Below, one piece after another: positions 1-7,766 of a DNA stretch of 64,000 nt (positions are counted from its first letter, which is position 1; each line of letters starts with the position of its first letter). The notes under the pieces were generated by a model that did no database searches, was not told the origin of the DNA, and saw only the letters and a list, made by a program, of their open reading frames with translations. This stretch comes from Lacrimispora sphenoides (GTDB lineage Bacteria; Bacillota; Clostridia; Lachnospirales; Lachnospiraceae): positions 620,001 to 684,000 of the forward strand of contig NZ_FOIP01000002.1 in assembly GCF_900105215.1 (NCBI RefSeq), read 5' to 3'. Position numbers and translations under genes: made by a program.

Positions 1-867
1 CACCTGGTAACGATCCTTGCTTATTTATTTATAGGCTTATTCGGGCTGCTTTGTCTGTATCCCCTTATTCTTACCTTAGGTGTGTCCCTGTCCTCGGAAC
101 GTGAAATCGTCATGCATGGTTATTCTGCTATTCCGCAGAAATTTACCCTTAATACATACATTTATATTTTTGCAAACAGTGGTATGAGGATTTTAAAGTC
201 TTACGGAGTCACCATTTTTGTTACGGTTGCCGGAACCGTTGGAGCTATGATCATTACCAGTATGATTGCCTTCGCGTTATCGATTAAGAGCTTAAAGTAC
301 CGTAATGTCATTGCCTTTTTATGTAACTTCACCATTGTATTTTCAGCGGGACTCATTCCCTGGTATGTGGTTTGTGTGAATTACTACGGATTAAAGAATA
401 ACATTCTGGCATTGATTCTTCCTTCTATTTTCAGTGTCTGGAACATGTTCCTTATGAGAACCTATTTTTCAAGCATTTCGCCTTCCTTATACGAGGCAGC
501 TAAAATTGATGGAGCAAGTTATATGCTGATTTATTGGAGGATTGCACTTCCCCTCAGTAAAACGGCAGTGCTTACCGTAGGCCTTATGTATGCCCTGCAA
601 TACTGGAATGACTGGTGGAATGCCCTGATTTTTATTAATGACAAGGATTTGTTTCCTCTCCAGTATTACCTCTACACAATTCTTTCAAATGTAAATGCCA
701 TTAGTTCGGGGCGTGTTCCTTCCGGCGCTGCCGCGGGAATCACACTGCCCTCTGAAACGATGAAAATGGCAGTTACGGTTATAACCATAGGCCCGATTAT
801 CTTCTTATATCCCTTTGTACAAAAATATTTCGTACAGGGTATTATGACTGGTGCAGTTAAGGAATAA
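1..867 (+). CDS. Carbohydrate ABC transporter permease, MalG/YtcP-like (5' end outside window)
   Basis: Inner-membrane permease of a binding-protein-dependent sugar importer (CUT1 type). The frame is open from base 1, so the true start lies upstream; the GTG at 82 is internal, since residues before it form a hydrophobic first membrane segment. About six hydrophobic segments follow. The EAA loop that docks the ATPase reads YEAAKIDGASY near residue 165. The protein ends KYFVQGIMTGAVKE, a typical tail for YtcP/LplC-like permeases. It is followed 69 bp later by its probable solute-binding lipoprotein. The ATPase is not in the window; in this subfamily a shared MsmX-like ATPase is common. Substrate unknown, probably an oligosaccharide. 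Confidence 0.9.
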   Translation, partial: HLVTILAYLFIGLFGLLCLYPLILTLGVSLSSEREIVMHGYSAIPQKFTLNTYIYIFANSGMRILKSYGVTIFVTVAGTVGAMIITSMIAFALSIKSLKYRNVIAFLCNFTIVFSAGLIPWYVVCVNYYGLKNNILALILPSIFSVWNMFLMRTYFSSISPSLYEAAKIDGASYMLIYWRIALPLSKTAVLTVGLMYALQYWNDWWNALIFINDKDLFPLQYYLYTILSNVNAISSGRVPSGAAAGITLPSETMKMAVTVITIGPIIFLYPFVQKYFVQGIMTGAVKE

Positions 868-935
868 ACCCTGTAATAAAAATCATTGGTAGGCCAGGAG
901 AAAGGCTTAACATAAACCAAAAGGAGGGTATTGTA

Positions 936-2399
936 ATGAAAAGACTATTTATACTGACAACTGCCGTTATCATGGCAATCGGTTTACTTGGGGGATGCAG
1001 CAGCAAGGGTAAATCGAAAGAAGGCACGAATACCGAAACCGTAACGATTCTTTATCCCGGTGATGAAAGTGATAGAATGTCAGAATTTATGAGTAATGAG
1101 TTTGCTGAGAAAATGAAAGAGGATTTAGGCATTAAGGTGGAAATGGTTTATACTCCATGGGACCAGTATTGGGAACAAAAAGATATCATGCTGGCAGCCC
1201 AGGAACCCATCGACCTGTATTGGGACGGACTTCCCGATCTTGCCACCATTGTGAATAAAAAACAGGCTTCTGTTCTGAATGATTTAATTGACAAATATGG
1301 CCAGAATTTGTTGAAGGTGCTTCCTGAAGAACAGTTAAAGGGTGCTACCATTAACGGAGAGGTTTATGGGATCCCCTCCGCTTATGCACCTTCCTCCGGA
1401 ATGTTCCAGATGGTATGTGTCCGCCAGGATATTCTGGAAGCCTGTGGTATGACGGAGATTAAGACAACAGAGGATTTGAAATTATTTGCAGAAAAGGCAA
1501 AAAAATTGTATCCGGAAATGAAAGGGCCTGCAGACCCCATCTTTAAACCCCTGACCAGATATTTTGCCGATGAGCAGCTTACCTGGTGCGCCAATGAAGA
1601 TGCCGTTGTATATGGTGATACCACAAATAAGGTTTATGATTACTATGAAACCGATGCGTTCAAGAAGGTTGCACAGTATAACCGCCAGATGTATCATGAA
1701 GGCTTATATTCCGATGATTTAACGACCAAATACAATGAGAGGGATTCCCGTATGCAGACCGGCTTATACTTATGGGTAGAGGGTTCTCTTGGCAAAGAAA
1801 ATGAGATTATCAGCAGCGTGAAGGCAAATGCTCCTGATGCCAGATTAAAGAACTATATCCTGAAACCGGAGGAACCCCGCTATATCATAGCCACCGGCGG
1901 CGAAGTCCTTTGCATACCACAGACGGCACCCAATCCGGAAGGTGCAGTGAAATTTATTGACTGGCTCTACTCTTCACAGGATAATTACCTGATGGCTTTA
2001 TACGGCGTGAAGGGGAAAGATTATGATATCGTTGACGGAAGAATTAAAAAGCTGGTAAATGATGAGTTCTTCTATGAATGGATGTTCCGTAACAAGAATT
2101 ATCAGTTATTTGCACCCGATATTGACCAGAGCTACATCGATACTTATGAAAGCTGGGACGATAAGGCAGTCACCTCCAATATGCTTGGCTTCCGCTTCAA
2201 TAACGAAAAGGTAAAGGTAATTGAAACTGCAATCAAAGAGGTGGCAGGAAAGCAGATGGCACCGATTCTCTACGGATTCGTGGATTTTGACACAGAGTAT
2301 CCCAAGGCTTTGGAGGCACTGAAAAAGGCAGGCATTGATGAATATGTGGCAGAGGTGCAGAAGCAGATGGATGAGTTCCAGGCTTCAAAGAATAAATAA
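936..2399 (+). CDS. Extracellular solute-binding lipoprotein, YtcQ-like with DUF3502-type C-terminus
   Basis: Sugar-binding protein of the upstream importer, anchored outside the membrane by a lipid. A type II signal peptide ends at lipobox LLGGC (Cys21), followed by a Ser/Lys-rich linker. The body fits family 1 binding proteins, and the last ~80 residues (GFRFN near the start, then PILYGFVDFD and LKKAGIDEYVAEVQKQ) resemble the DUF3502 tail seen in YtcQ-like proteins. Length 487 aa is typical. A strong AAAGGAGGG site lies 8 bases before the ATG. Co-transcribed with the permease; a hairpin follows the stop. The ligand cannot be read from sequence; YtcQ relatives often serve complex polysaccharide breakdown products. 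Confidence 0.9.
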   Translation: MKRLFILTTAVIMAIGLLGGCSSKGKSKEGTNTETVTILYPGDESDRMSEFMSNEFAEKMKEDLGIKVEMVYTPWDQYWEQKDIMLAAQEPIDLYWDGLPDLATIVNKKQASVLNDLIDKYGQNLLKVLPEEQLKGATINGEVYGIPSAYAPSSGMFQMVCVRQDILEACGMTEIKTTEDLKLFAEKAKKLYPEMKGPADPIFKPLTRYFADEQLTWCANEDAVVYGDTTNKVYDYYETDAFKKVAQYNRQMYHEGLYSDDLTTKYNERDSRMQTGLYLWVEGSLGKENEIISSVKANAPDARLKNYILKPEEPRYIIATGGEVLCIPQTAPNPEGAVKFIDWLYSSQDNYLMALYGVKGKDYDIVDGRIKKLVNDEFFYEWMFRNKNYQLFAPDIDQSYIDTYESWDDKAVTSNMLGFRFNNEKVKVIETAIKEVAGKQMAPILYGFVDFDTEYPKALEALKKAGIDEYVAEVQKQMDEFQASKNK

Positions 2400-2416
2400 A
2401 CATGCCCCAGCATTCA

Positions 2417-2449
2417 AAGAGGGCGAAGCATTCGTTGCTTCGCCCTCTT
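2417..2449. terminator. Intergenic hairpin terminator after the sugar-importer operon
   Basis: A 14-bp perfect stem (AAGAGGGCGAAGCA, loop TTCGT) lies between the end of the binding-protein gene and the convergent acetyltransferase gene. There is no good T-run on either side, so it may be a weak or bidirectional terminator. Confidence 0.6.
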
Positions 2450-2485
2450 GATTAAGGTTCGTCTTTGCCCAATAATGGGGCTATA

Positions 2486-3142
2486 TTATCGCTCTAACGT
2501 TTGTTTTAGTTTTTGCCGTACCAATTCCAAATCATCATCGCAAAGTATTGGCATGAAAGCAAACAATTTTTCAGGTTCAAAGTCCCACCATTGGAGCTTA
2601 AGCAGCAATTCAATGAGTTCTTCGTCAAAGCGTTTTTTAATTGGCCTGGCTGGGTTGCCGCCCGCGACGGTATAGGGTTCTATGTCTTTCACTACCACGG
2701 AATAAGCAGCAATAATCGCCCCATCACCAATTTTCACGCCGGGCATGATGACACTATCCCGCCCTATCCACACATCGTTGCCGATCATGGTGTCTCCCTT
2801 GAAAGGAAGTTGAGAGAGATGAGGCGGGGTATTTTCTGCCCATGCACCACCAAAAACATTAAATGGATAAGTGCTGATACTGCTTATGCGATGATTGGCA
2901 CTGCCCATGATAAATTGCACGCCGCTGGCAATTGAACAAAACTTGCCGATATATAAGCTGTCTCCAAATTCCGGCCAGTTAAATAATACATTGCTGCGTT
3001 CAAACGCAGTCGGGTCAACTGGGTCATCATAATAGGTGTAATCCCCAACAAAAATATTGGGGGCAGTAATCACGTTTTTTAAGAAACATGATGTTTTGTA
3101 TTTATTTGGAAAAACCGTATTTGGGTTTGGAATATTGTTCAT
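2486..3142 (-). CDS. Vat/CatB-type xenobiotic O-acetyltransferase (hexapeptide repeat)
   Basis: Cytosolic trimeric left-handed beta-helix acetyltransferase of the XAT class, which uses acetyl-CoA to acetylate streptogramin A, chloramphenicol or similar hydroxyls. 218 aa, usual for the class. Landmarks: VGDYTYYDDP near the N-terminus, IGKFCSIASGV, the catalytic-histidine segment GSANHRISSISTYPF, then hexapeptide repeats IGNDVWIGRDSVIMPGVKIG and AGGNPARPIKKRF. I chose the ATG at 3142 because AGGAG sits 8 bases upstream; the in-frame GTG ten codons earlier has no spaced site. The order and spacing look closer to Vat than to CatB, but the substrate is not proven. A decayed start of a related gene lies near 26.04 kb. 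Confidence 0.88.
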   Translation of the reverse strand: MNNIPNPNTVFPNKYKTSCFLKNVITAPNIFVGDYTYYDDPVDPTAFERSNVLFNWPEFGDSLYIGKFCSIASGVQFIMGSANHRISSISTYPFNVFGGAWAENTPPHLSQLPFKGDTMIGNDVWIGRDSVIMPGVKIGDGAIIAAYSVVVKDIEPYTVAGGNPARPIKKRFDEELIELLLKLQWWDFEPEKLFAFMPILCDDDLELVRQKLKQTLER

Positions 3143-3410
3143 AAAAAAAGCTCCTATTCTATTTATTATCACCTCCGAACGTATTTTTCGGTTCCGTGGC
3201 TATCGCTCTTTTTTTACGCATTTCTTTCATTGCATTTTCTCCTTGCCTGCAGTGACAATCGATTCATTATTTGCCATTACCCACTGCATAAACTAAAAAA
3301 CAATGGTATTGTTTTCGGTGGTTAAATTGTATCATGATTTGATTTACTTTTCCACCTCATTCCGTAGCTTTACATGGATCACCATTTTTTGATGCTTTTA
3401 CCAGCATGGA

Positions 3411-3447
3411 AAATGTCCTCACTGTTTTTAGAACAGCGAGGACATTT
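3411..3447 (-). terminator. Terminator of the Rid-family gene
   Basis: Sixteen-base arms with one A/C mismatch around a 5-base loop. On the minus strand it follows the Rid gene stop by about 40 bases; the base of the stem is an A-run facing a T-run. Confidence 0.7.
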
Positions 3448-3487
3448 TTTATTATAAAATATTTTCATCTGGGAGTATGAAATAAAA

Positions 3488-3883
3488 TTATTTTGCTGCC
3501 CATATTTCAATTTCTAATTTTATCTCTTCTAACCCTAAGGCATTTACATAGGCAACAGTCATTGAAGGATAAGGCTTACCAAAAAAGTCATCATATACTT
3601 TATCAAAGTAATCCCAGTCAATTTGTTCCGTTGACCATATATTAACCTTAATAACACTATCCGGTGTTAAATCGATACTCTTTAATAGATTTGATATATT
3701 TAAAAATGTATTGTCTACTTGTTGATTAAATTCTTCAGGAAGATTACCGTCCAAATCTGCTCCAATTTGACCAGAAAATGTGTAAAATGCTGCATTAGGC
3801 TCTATTTTTGTTACGTGAGTATAATTACCTACTGCTTTACTTACTCTTGACAAATTTAATCTGCTAACTACATTATGATTCAT
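3488..3883 (-). CDS. Rid (YjgF/YER057c/UK114) family protein lacking the deaminase arginine
   Basis: Small trimeric cytosolic protein; RidA members hydrolyse reactive enamines/imines such as 2-aminoacrylate. Residues FYTFSGQIGADLDGN and the C-terminal LEEIKLEIEIWAAK fit the fold. In E. coli RidA the catalytic Arg105 lies in YPARSCV; here the matching stretch is YPSMTVAY, with Met at that place, so imine deaminase activity is doubtful and it belongs with the Arg-less Rid groups of unclear role. Start taken at ATG 3883, giving the usual 131 aa; the upstream in-frame extension is 15 codons with no ribosome site. Probably transcribed from the minus-strand promoter near 4.07 kb. Confidence 0.85.
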   Translation of the reverse strand: MNHNVVSRLNLSRVSKAVGNYTHVTKIEPNAAFYTFSGQIGADLDGNLPEEFNQQVDNTFLNISNLLKSIDLTPDSVIKVNIWSTEQIDWDYFDKVYDDFFGKPYPSMTVAYVNALGLEEIKLEIEIWAAK

Positions 3884-3968
3884 ATTATTATAGACCTTTC
3901 TGTATTGGGATAAAATAATTTCTACCACTATATATTTTCATAATATAAAGTTATCCGTTGATAGAAAT

Positions 3969-4037
3969 TTATTTAACAAATACAGAGATGGAATATCTAT
4001 TGTTTTCAATGCTGCAGGTATATATAAGTTTTTCCAT
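3969..4037 (-). CDS. 22-codon leader ORF or gene remnant upstream of the Rid gene
   Basis: A minus-strand ATG follows a near-consensus GTAGGAGGTG site and opens 22 codons (begins MEKLIYTCSI, ends VFVK) before TAA. It is the first ORF after a consensus promoter and precedes the Rid gene by about 85 bases. It could be a leader peptide, a small protein, or the surviving start of a deleted gene. No recognisable motif. Confidence 0.35.
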   Translation of the reverse strand: MEKLIYTCSIENNRYSISVFVK

Positions 4038-4058
4038 TCCAACACCTCCTACGGCACA

Positions 4059-4087
4059 ATTATATGTATTATAGTGAAATTTGTCAA
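4059..4087 (-). promoter_or_regulatory. Consensus sigma-A promoter for the Rid transcript
   Basis: On the minus strand TTGACA (4087-4082) and TATAAT (4064-4059) are separated by exactly 17 bases: a perfect consensus. It reads toward the 22-codon ORF and the Rid gene. Confidence 0.75.
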
Positions 4088-4206
4088 TAAAACATACACA
4101 GATGATTGCGTTTTGTTAGTTTAAGATTTGTTTATCATCATTATAACTATATCTTGTTGCATAGCTTATATATATCTGATATTATATCATTATTTATATA
4201 GATCTG

Positions 4207-4235
4207 TTGACAAGTTGATAGAAAAATTATACATA
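4207..4235 (+). promoter_or_regulatory. Possible promoter of the AAC(3)-type gene
   Basis: TTGACA at 4207-4212 and TACATA at 4230-4235 with 17-base spacing, about 130 bases before the ATG. The whole 4,040-4,320 stretch is very A+T rich and offers other candidates, for example TTGCAT (4157) to TATTAT (4180). Confidence 0.4.
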
Positions 4236-4363
4236 GAATTCCCAACTTCTTTTAAAAATAGGAGCGGAGATATATAAGAACAGAGCCAATATGGAAATAA
4301 AAGAAATGGAAGTTTGATTCCATGATTATAATAAAGAAATTCTGGAAGGAGAAAGGACCTCAT

Positions 4364-5131
4364 ATGCATACGAAAAACTCTATAATGAAAGATATTGAAC
4401 AAACAGGAATTAGAAAAAATGGAACTTTGCTCATCCATTCTTCTATGAAAGCGATTGGAGTGGTAGAAGGTGGAGGTGATTCGGTTCTGGATGCTTTTAT
4501 CGAATATATGAAAGACGGACTATTACTATTTCCAACCCATTCATGGTCTGACAAAAATTTAAAAGACGGTATCTATGACCCCAAAACAGAACCAGCCTGT
4601 GTAGGAATACTGCCCAATCTTTTTATGAAAAAAGCAGGGGCTATTCGCTCGATGCATCCTACCCATTCGGTGACAGCCATGGGAAGCAGAGCACAAGCAT
4701 ATGTTCTGCGTGACAGAGATGTTTATACACCTTGTCCTCGAAATGGTTGTTTCGGCGGACTTTACGATGAGGAAGCACAATTGTTATTTTTGGGTGCGAC
4801 ACTTAAGACCAACACATTTATTCACAGTATTGAAGAATGGCTGAATATTCCTGATCGTATCAACCCACAATCAAAAAAAATAAAACTTTTATATGGAGAC
4901 AAAGATGTCCATGAAATTGATTATCGTGGTCATTATTCTACTCGTGGAGATGTGTCAAAGAATTATGACAAGCTACTTATTCCAATGATACATATGGGGA
5001 TTGCTAAGGAAGTAAAAATTGGAGATGCTGTTTCCTATGTTGTCGAAGTGAAGCCTATGGCAGATTGGGTCATAGGGCTGTTGAAGGAAAAACCACTTTT
5101 ATTTGATGATGATCAACCTCTGAAGTATTAG
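4364..5131 (+). CDS. AAC(3)-family aminoglycoside N-acetyltransferase-like protein
   Basis: Antibiotic_NAT/YokD-type enzyme that would transfer acetyl from acetyl-CoA to the 3-amino group of an aminoglycoside; many chromosomal members have unknown true substrates. 255 aa, normal length. Family signatures: LLIHSSMKAIG near the start, FPTHSWSD, the conserved MHPTHSVTAMG, and TFIHSIEEW. The ATG at 4364 follows AAGGAGAAAGGA at good distance; 14 more in-frame codons upstream have no site. Single-gene unit ending in a strong terminator. A 66-bp piece homologous to its middle occurs at 23809-23874 in a second, decayed ORF. Whether it confers resistance is not known. Confidence 0.87.
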   Translation: MHTKNSIMKDIEQTGIRKNGTLLIHSSMKAIGVVEGGGDSVLDAFIEYMKDGLLLFPTHSWSDKNLKDGIYDPKTEPACVGILPNLFMKKAGAIRSMHPTHSVTAMGSRAQAYVLRDRDVYTPCPRNGCFGGLYDEEAQLLFLGATLKTNTFIHSIEEWLNIPDRINPQSKKIKLLYGDKDVHEIDYRGHYSTRGDVSKNYDKLLIPMIHMGIAKEVKIGDAVSYVVEVKPMADWVIGLLKEKPLLFDDDQPLKY

Positions 5132-5164
5132 ATTGGAATGTTCAATTTGATTTGTTTCAAAAAG

Positions 5165-5201
5165 TGAGCCAGAAACTAACTCCCTGTTAGTTTCTGGCTC
5201 A
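5165..5201. terminator. Bidirectional terminator between AAC(3)-type and TetR genes
   Basis: Perfect 16-bp stem (TGAGCCAGAAACTAAC) with a 5-base loop, A-rich before and TTTTAAAAT after. It can serve both the plus-strand acetyltransferase gene and the convergent minus-strand regulator. Confidence 0.85.
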
Positions 5202-5251
5202 TTTTAAAATTATATTTTGTTCAGCATGGGGATCGTTCTTTGATGGTCGTG

Positions 5252-5851
5252 TTAGATGGATAAAGGAGCTGTCAGCTTGTCCAGAACGAATATCAGATCC
5301 TTTTCTGCCTGTTTCATCAGATCATAGGAATAATCGTTGAGACACCAGTCAATAATCACGCCCCGGTTGATTCGGATCAGAAAGGATGTGAGCTCATGCA
5401 CCGTCATATCGGTATGAATCATACCTTTCTCTAACGCTTTTTCCGCCAGTTCTTCTACTGTCTGATAGTACTTTCTTACCGGTTTTACGGAATATTTCAC
5501 ATCTGTTGATAACTGAGCGATATACAGCTCTTTTGTCAGGTTGGCTGACTCTTCCATAACAAATTTTGTCTGGTGTAATAATATAAATTTTATGTCTTCA
5601 ACGGGATTGTGGAATTCATAGCGCTGCAGCAGAAGATCCAAAGCATCGTCGTACAGGGCAAAGCCCTTGTTGATCATCTCTTCCTTGGAACTAAAATGAT
5701 GGTAAAACGCTCCCGTAGAGATACCAGCTTCCTGGCATAGCTGCCGGATGCTCATGTTGTGATACCCTTTTTTTTGAATTAAATTTAAGGCGACCCTTAT
5801 GATGTTATTTTTTGTCTGGGCGGCCTGCTCGTCTCTTTTCTTTCTTGCCAT
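5252..5851 (-). CDS. TetR/AcrR-family regulator divergent from the AcnX operon
   Basis: Dimeric one-component repressor. The N-terminal helix-turn-helix covers about residues 12-60 (NLIQKKGYHNMSIRQLCQEA then GISTGAFYHHFSSKEEM), and a helical ligand/dimer domain follows to residue 199. Start ATG at 5851 preceded by TTGGAGC. It is transcribed away from the aconitase-X operon across a 178-bp shared control region, so control of that operon, and of itself, is the simplest reading. The inducer is presumably a substrate or intermediate of the AcnX/OYE pathway; this is inferred from position only. Confidence 0.88.
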   Translation of the reverse strand: MARKKRDEQAAQTKNNIIRVALNLIQKKGYHNMSIRQLCQEAGISTGAFYHHFSSKEEMINKGFALYDDALDLLLQRYEFHNPVEDIKFILLHQTKFVMEESANLTKELYIAQLSTDVKYSVKPVRKYYQTVEELAEKALEKGMIHTDMTVHELTSFLIRINRGVIIDWCLNDYSYDLMKQAEKDLIFVLDKLTAPLSI

Positions 5852-5935
5852 AAATGATTTTGCTCCAATTAGATACAGTTTTTATAATCATAAACTTTTT
5901 TTAAAAAAATTGCAAGGTGAACTCATTGGACCTAA

Positions 5936-5985
5936 TTGACAAAAGAATAACAAAGTGCTAATATTAACATAACAGCGTTCGGTTA
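5936..5985 (+). promoter_or_regulatory. Promoter and possible operator of the AcnX operon
   Basis: TTGACA (5936-5941), 17 bases, TAATAT (5959-5964), then an imperfect palindrome TAACAGCGTTCGGTTA at 5970-5985 just downstream. The motif CTAATTG occurs at 5932 and inverted at 5866-5872 beside the TetR gene start. Either could be the TetR site. Confidence 0.6.
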
Positions 5986-6029
5986 AAAATGCTTGTTGAA
6001 AACAAAATAAATGAAAGGAGAAGAAGATT

Positions 6030-7301
6030 ATGAAGTTAACAAACGAAGAGCAGGATATACTCAATGGCAAACACGGAGATATTCTGCAAAAAACAATGGA
6101 AACACTTGTAAGGTACGGAGAAATGTATGACGCGGAATGCCTTGTACCTTTAGATGGGCCTGTGCATCTTGTGTGTTCCTTTGGAATGCCGGCCCTGAAG
6201 CCTCTATCAAGAATTATGAAAGAGATGATTGATGCCGGAATCAGGACCAAGCTGCCTTTTACGGCGGATCCCCAGCCTCTTGATTACGAGAATGTGCCGG
6301 CTAACCAGCAGGAGAAGGAGATGTATCAACTGTTATACGGCACCCAGCAGGAATACGAGAGCATGCTGGTGAAGCTTGGAATGAAGGATGAAAATGCCTA
6401 TACCTGCGCCTGTTATTTTGATGAGGTGGGCAACACTCCGAATTTCGGAGACAATCTGGCCTGGGCGGAATCCTCGGCGGTGGTTTATGCCAACTCTGTA
6501 CTGGGAGCCCGAACAAACAGGACCTCTGGCGTTATGGAATTCTTCAGCGGAATTATCGGAAAGACGCCGAAATTCGGTTTCCTGACCGATGAAGGAAGAA
6601 ATGCTGACTGGATCATAGAACTGAAAACAACCCAAATTCCTCGTCCACAGATTCTGGGAAGCGCCATCGGAATGAAGGTAGTGGAAAAGGTACCATACAT
6701 AAAAGGCTTGGATCAGTTTCTCGGAACTGAATTGACTCCGGCGGTAAAGGACTACTTAAAGGATATGGGAGCAGCAACTGCATCAAACGGTGCGGTAGCG
6801 CTTTACCATGCGGAAAACCTGACACCGGAGGCGAAAAAATACGGAGAAGAACTGATCAGAGAGAATGCGTCCGTTTATGTCATCGATGACGCGGAGCTTC
6901 AGAGAGTGGTAAGCTCCTATCCGGTTCTATGGGCAGATATGAACGCAAAACCTGACAGGGCATTTATCGGATGTCCCCATGCATCCTTCAACCAGCTGAC
7001 AGAATGGACCGAAATTTTTGAACAGGCCCTCAGGGAGAGCGGACAGGATAAAATCCTGGTGGATACCATCATAACCAGTGCACCCGATGTAATCGCAAGA
7101 TTCAGAGGGACAGAGTATTATGACCGGCTTATGAAAACGGGAGTGAAGGTGTCTCACATCTGTCCTCTGATGTATATGTCAAATCCGCTTTGTGCAAAAA
7201 AACCAATTATTACAAATTCAAATAAACTGAGAACTTATTCCTCAGCACGGTACGTAGACGACCAGGAGCTTGTAAATCTTGTTGTAAAGGGAGGTTTTTA
7301 G
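6030..7301 (+). CDS. Aconitase X (AcnX/DUF521) catalytic subunit
   Basis: Large subunit of an AcnX-type Fe-S hydro-lyase that removes water from a hydroxy acid. Characterised members act on cis-3-hydroxy-L-proline (bacteria) or phosphomevalonate (archaea). 423 aa. Diagnostic stretch: TCACYFDEVGNTPNFGDNLA, WAESSAVVYANSVLGARTNR, FIGCPHASFNQLTEW, and near the end PIITNSNKLRTYSSAR. Candidate cluster/active-site cysteines are in TCACYF, GCPHAS and NPLCAKK. Its stop is 2 bases before the small subunit start, so the two are translationally linked. The substrate here is unknown; the linked enoate reductase-like gene argues for a product with a C=C next to a carboxyl. Good GGAGAAG site. Confidence 0.88.
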   Translation: MKLTNEEQDILNGKHGDILQKTMETLVRYGEMYDAECLVPLDGPVHLVCSFGMPALKPLSRIMKEMIDAGIRTKLPFTADPQPLDYENVPANQQEKEMYQLLYGTQQEYESMLVKLGMKDENAYTCACYFDEVGNTPNFGDNLAWAESSAVVYANSVLGARTNRTSGVMEFFSGIIGKTPKFGFLTDEGRNADWIIELKTTQIPRPQILGSAIGMKVVEKVPYIKGLDQFLGTELTPAVKDYLKDMGAATASNGAVALYHAENLTPEAKKYGEELIRENASVYVIDDAELQRVVSSYPVLWADMNAKPDRAFIGCPHASFNQLTEWTEIFEQALRESGQDKILVDTIITSAPDVIARFRGTEYYDRLMKTGVKVSHICPLMYMSNPLCAKKPIITNSNKLRTYSSARYVDDQELVNLVVKGGF

Positions 7302-7303
7302 CA

Positions 7304-7744
7304 ATGGATAAATTTCAGGGAAGAGCAGTCATACCGGGACAGGTCAGGGGAAACGCTATGGTGTCCAAAAAGGGATTCAATGTGCTTTCATCCTATATGG
7401 GGGCGCTGGTATCAAACGGTAAACAGACACTGTGTACTGACCAGAACAATCCGGACCTGTTTCAGAAGGATCTCTCCGGAGCCATCCTCTGCATTCCACA
7501 GGTGATCGGTTCCACTACGGCGGGTATGCTGATTCAGACCGTCGCAGCTATGGGGATTCAGCCGAAAGCAATGCTGTTTTCAGCAACAGCCGAGTCCCTG
7601 GCGATCTCGGGTGTTCTGCTGGCGGATATTTGGGAAAACACAAAGATCGTTACGGTTGATGGGCTGGGTGATCGCTTCCTGGAGTCGGTTCAGGATGGGC
7701 AGACGGTGGAAGTCGCGGAAGATGGCGCTGTAACAGTATTTTAA
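7304..7744 (+). CDS. Aconitase X small (swivelling, DUF126) subunit
   Basis: The swivel domain that completes the AcnX active site. 146 aa. It starts FQGRAVIPGQVRGNAMVSKKG; the loop GSTTAGMLIQTVAAMG corresponds to the Ser-rich phosphate/substrate loop (often SSSS) of the family. The ribosome site GGGAGG lies inside the end of the large-subunit gene. In some bacteria the two domains are fused; here they are separate. Followed 22 bases later by the flavoenzyme gene. Confidence 0.88.
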   Translation: MDKFQGRAVIPGQVRGNAMVSKKGFNVLSSYMGALVSNGKQTLCTDQNNPDLFQKDLSGAILCIPQVIGSTTAGMLIQTVAAMGIQPKAMLFSATAESLAISGVLLADIWENTKIVTVDGLGDRFLESVQDGQTVEVAEDGAVTVF

Positions 7745-7766
7745 TGGAGAGAAATGGAGGAAACAC

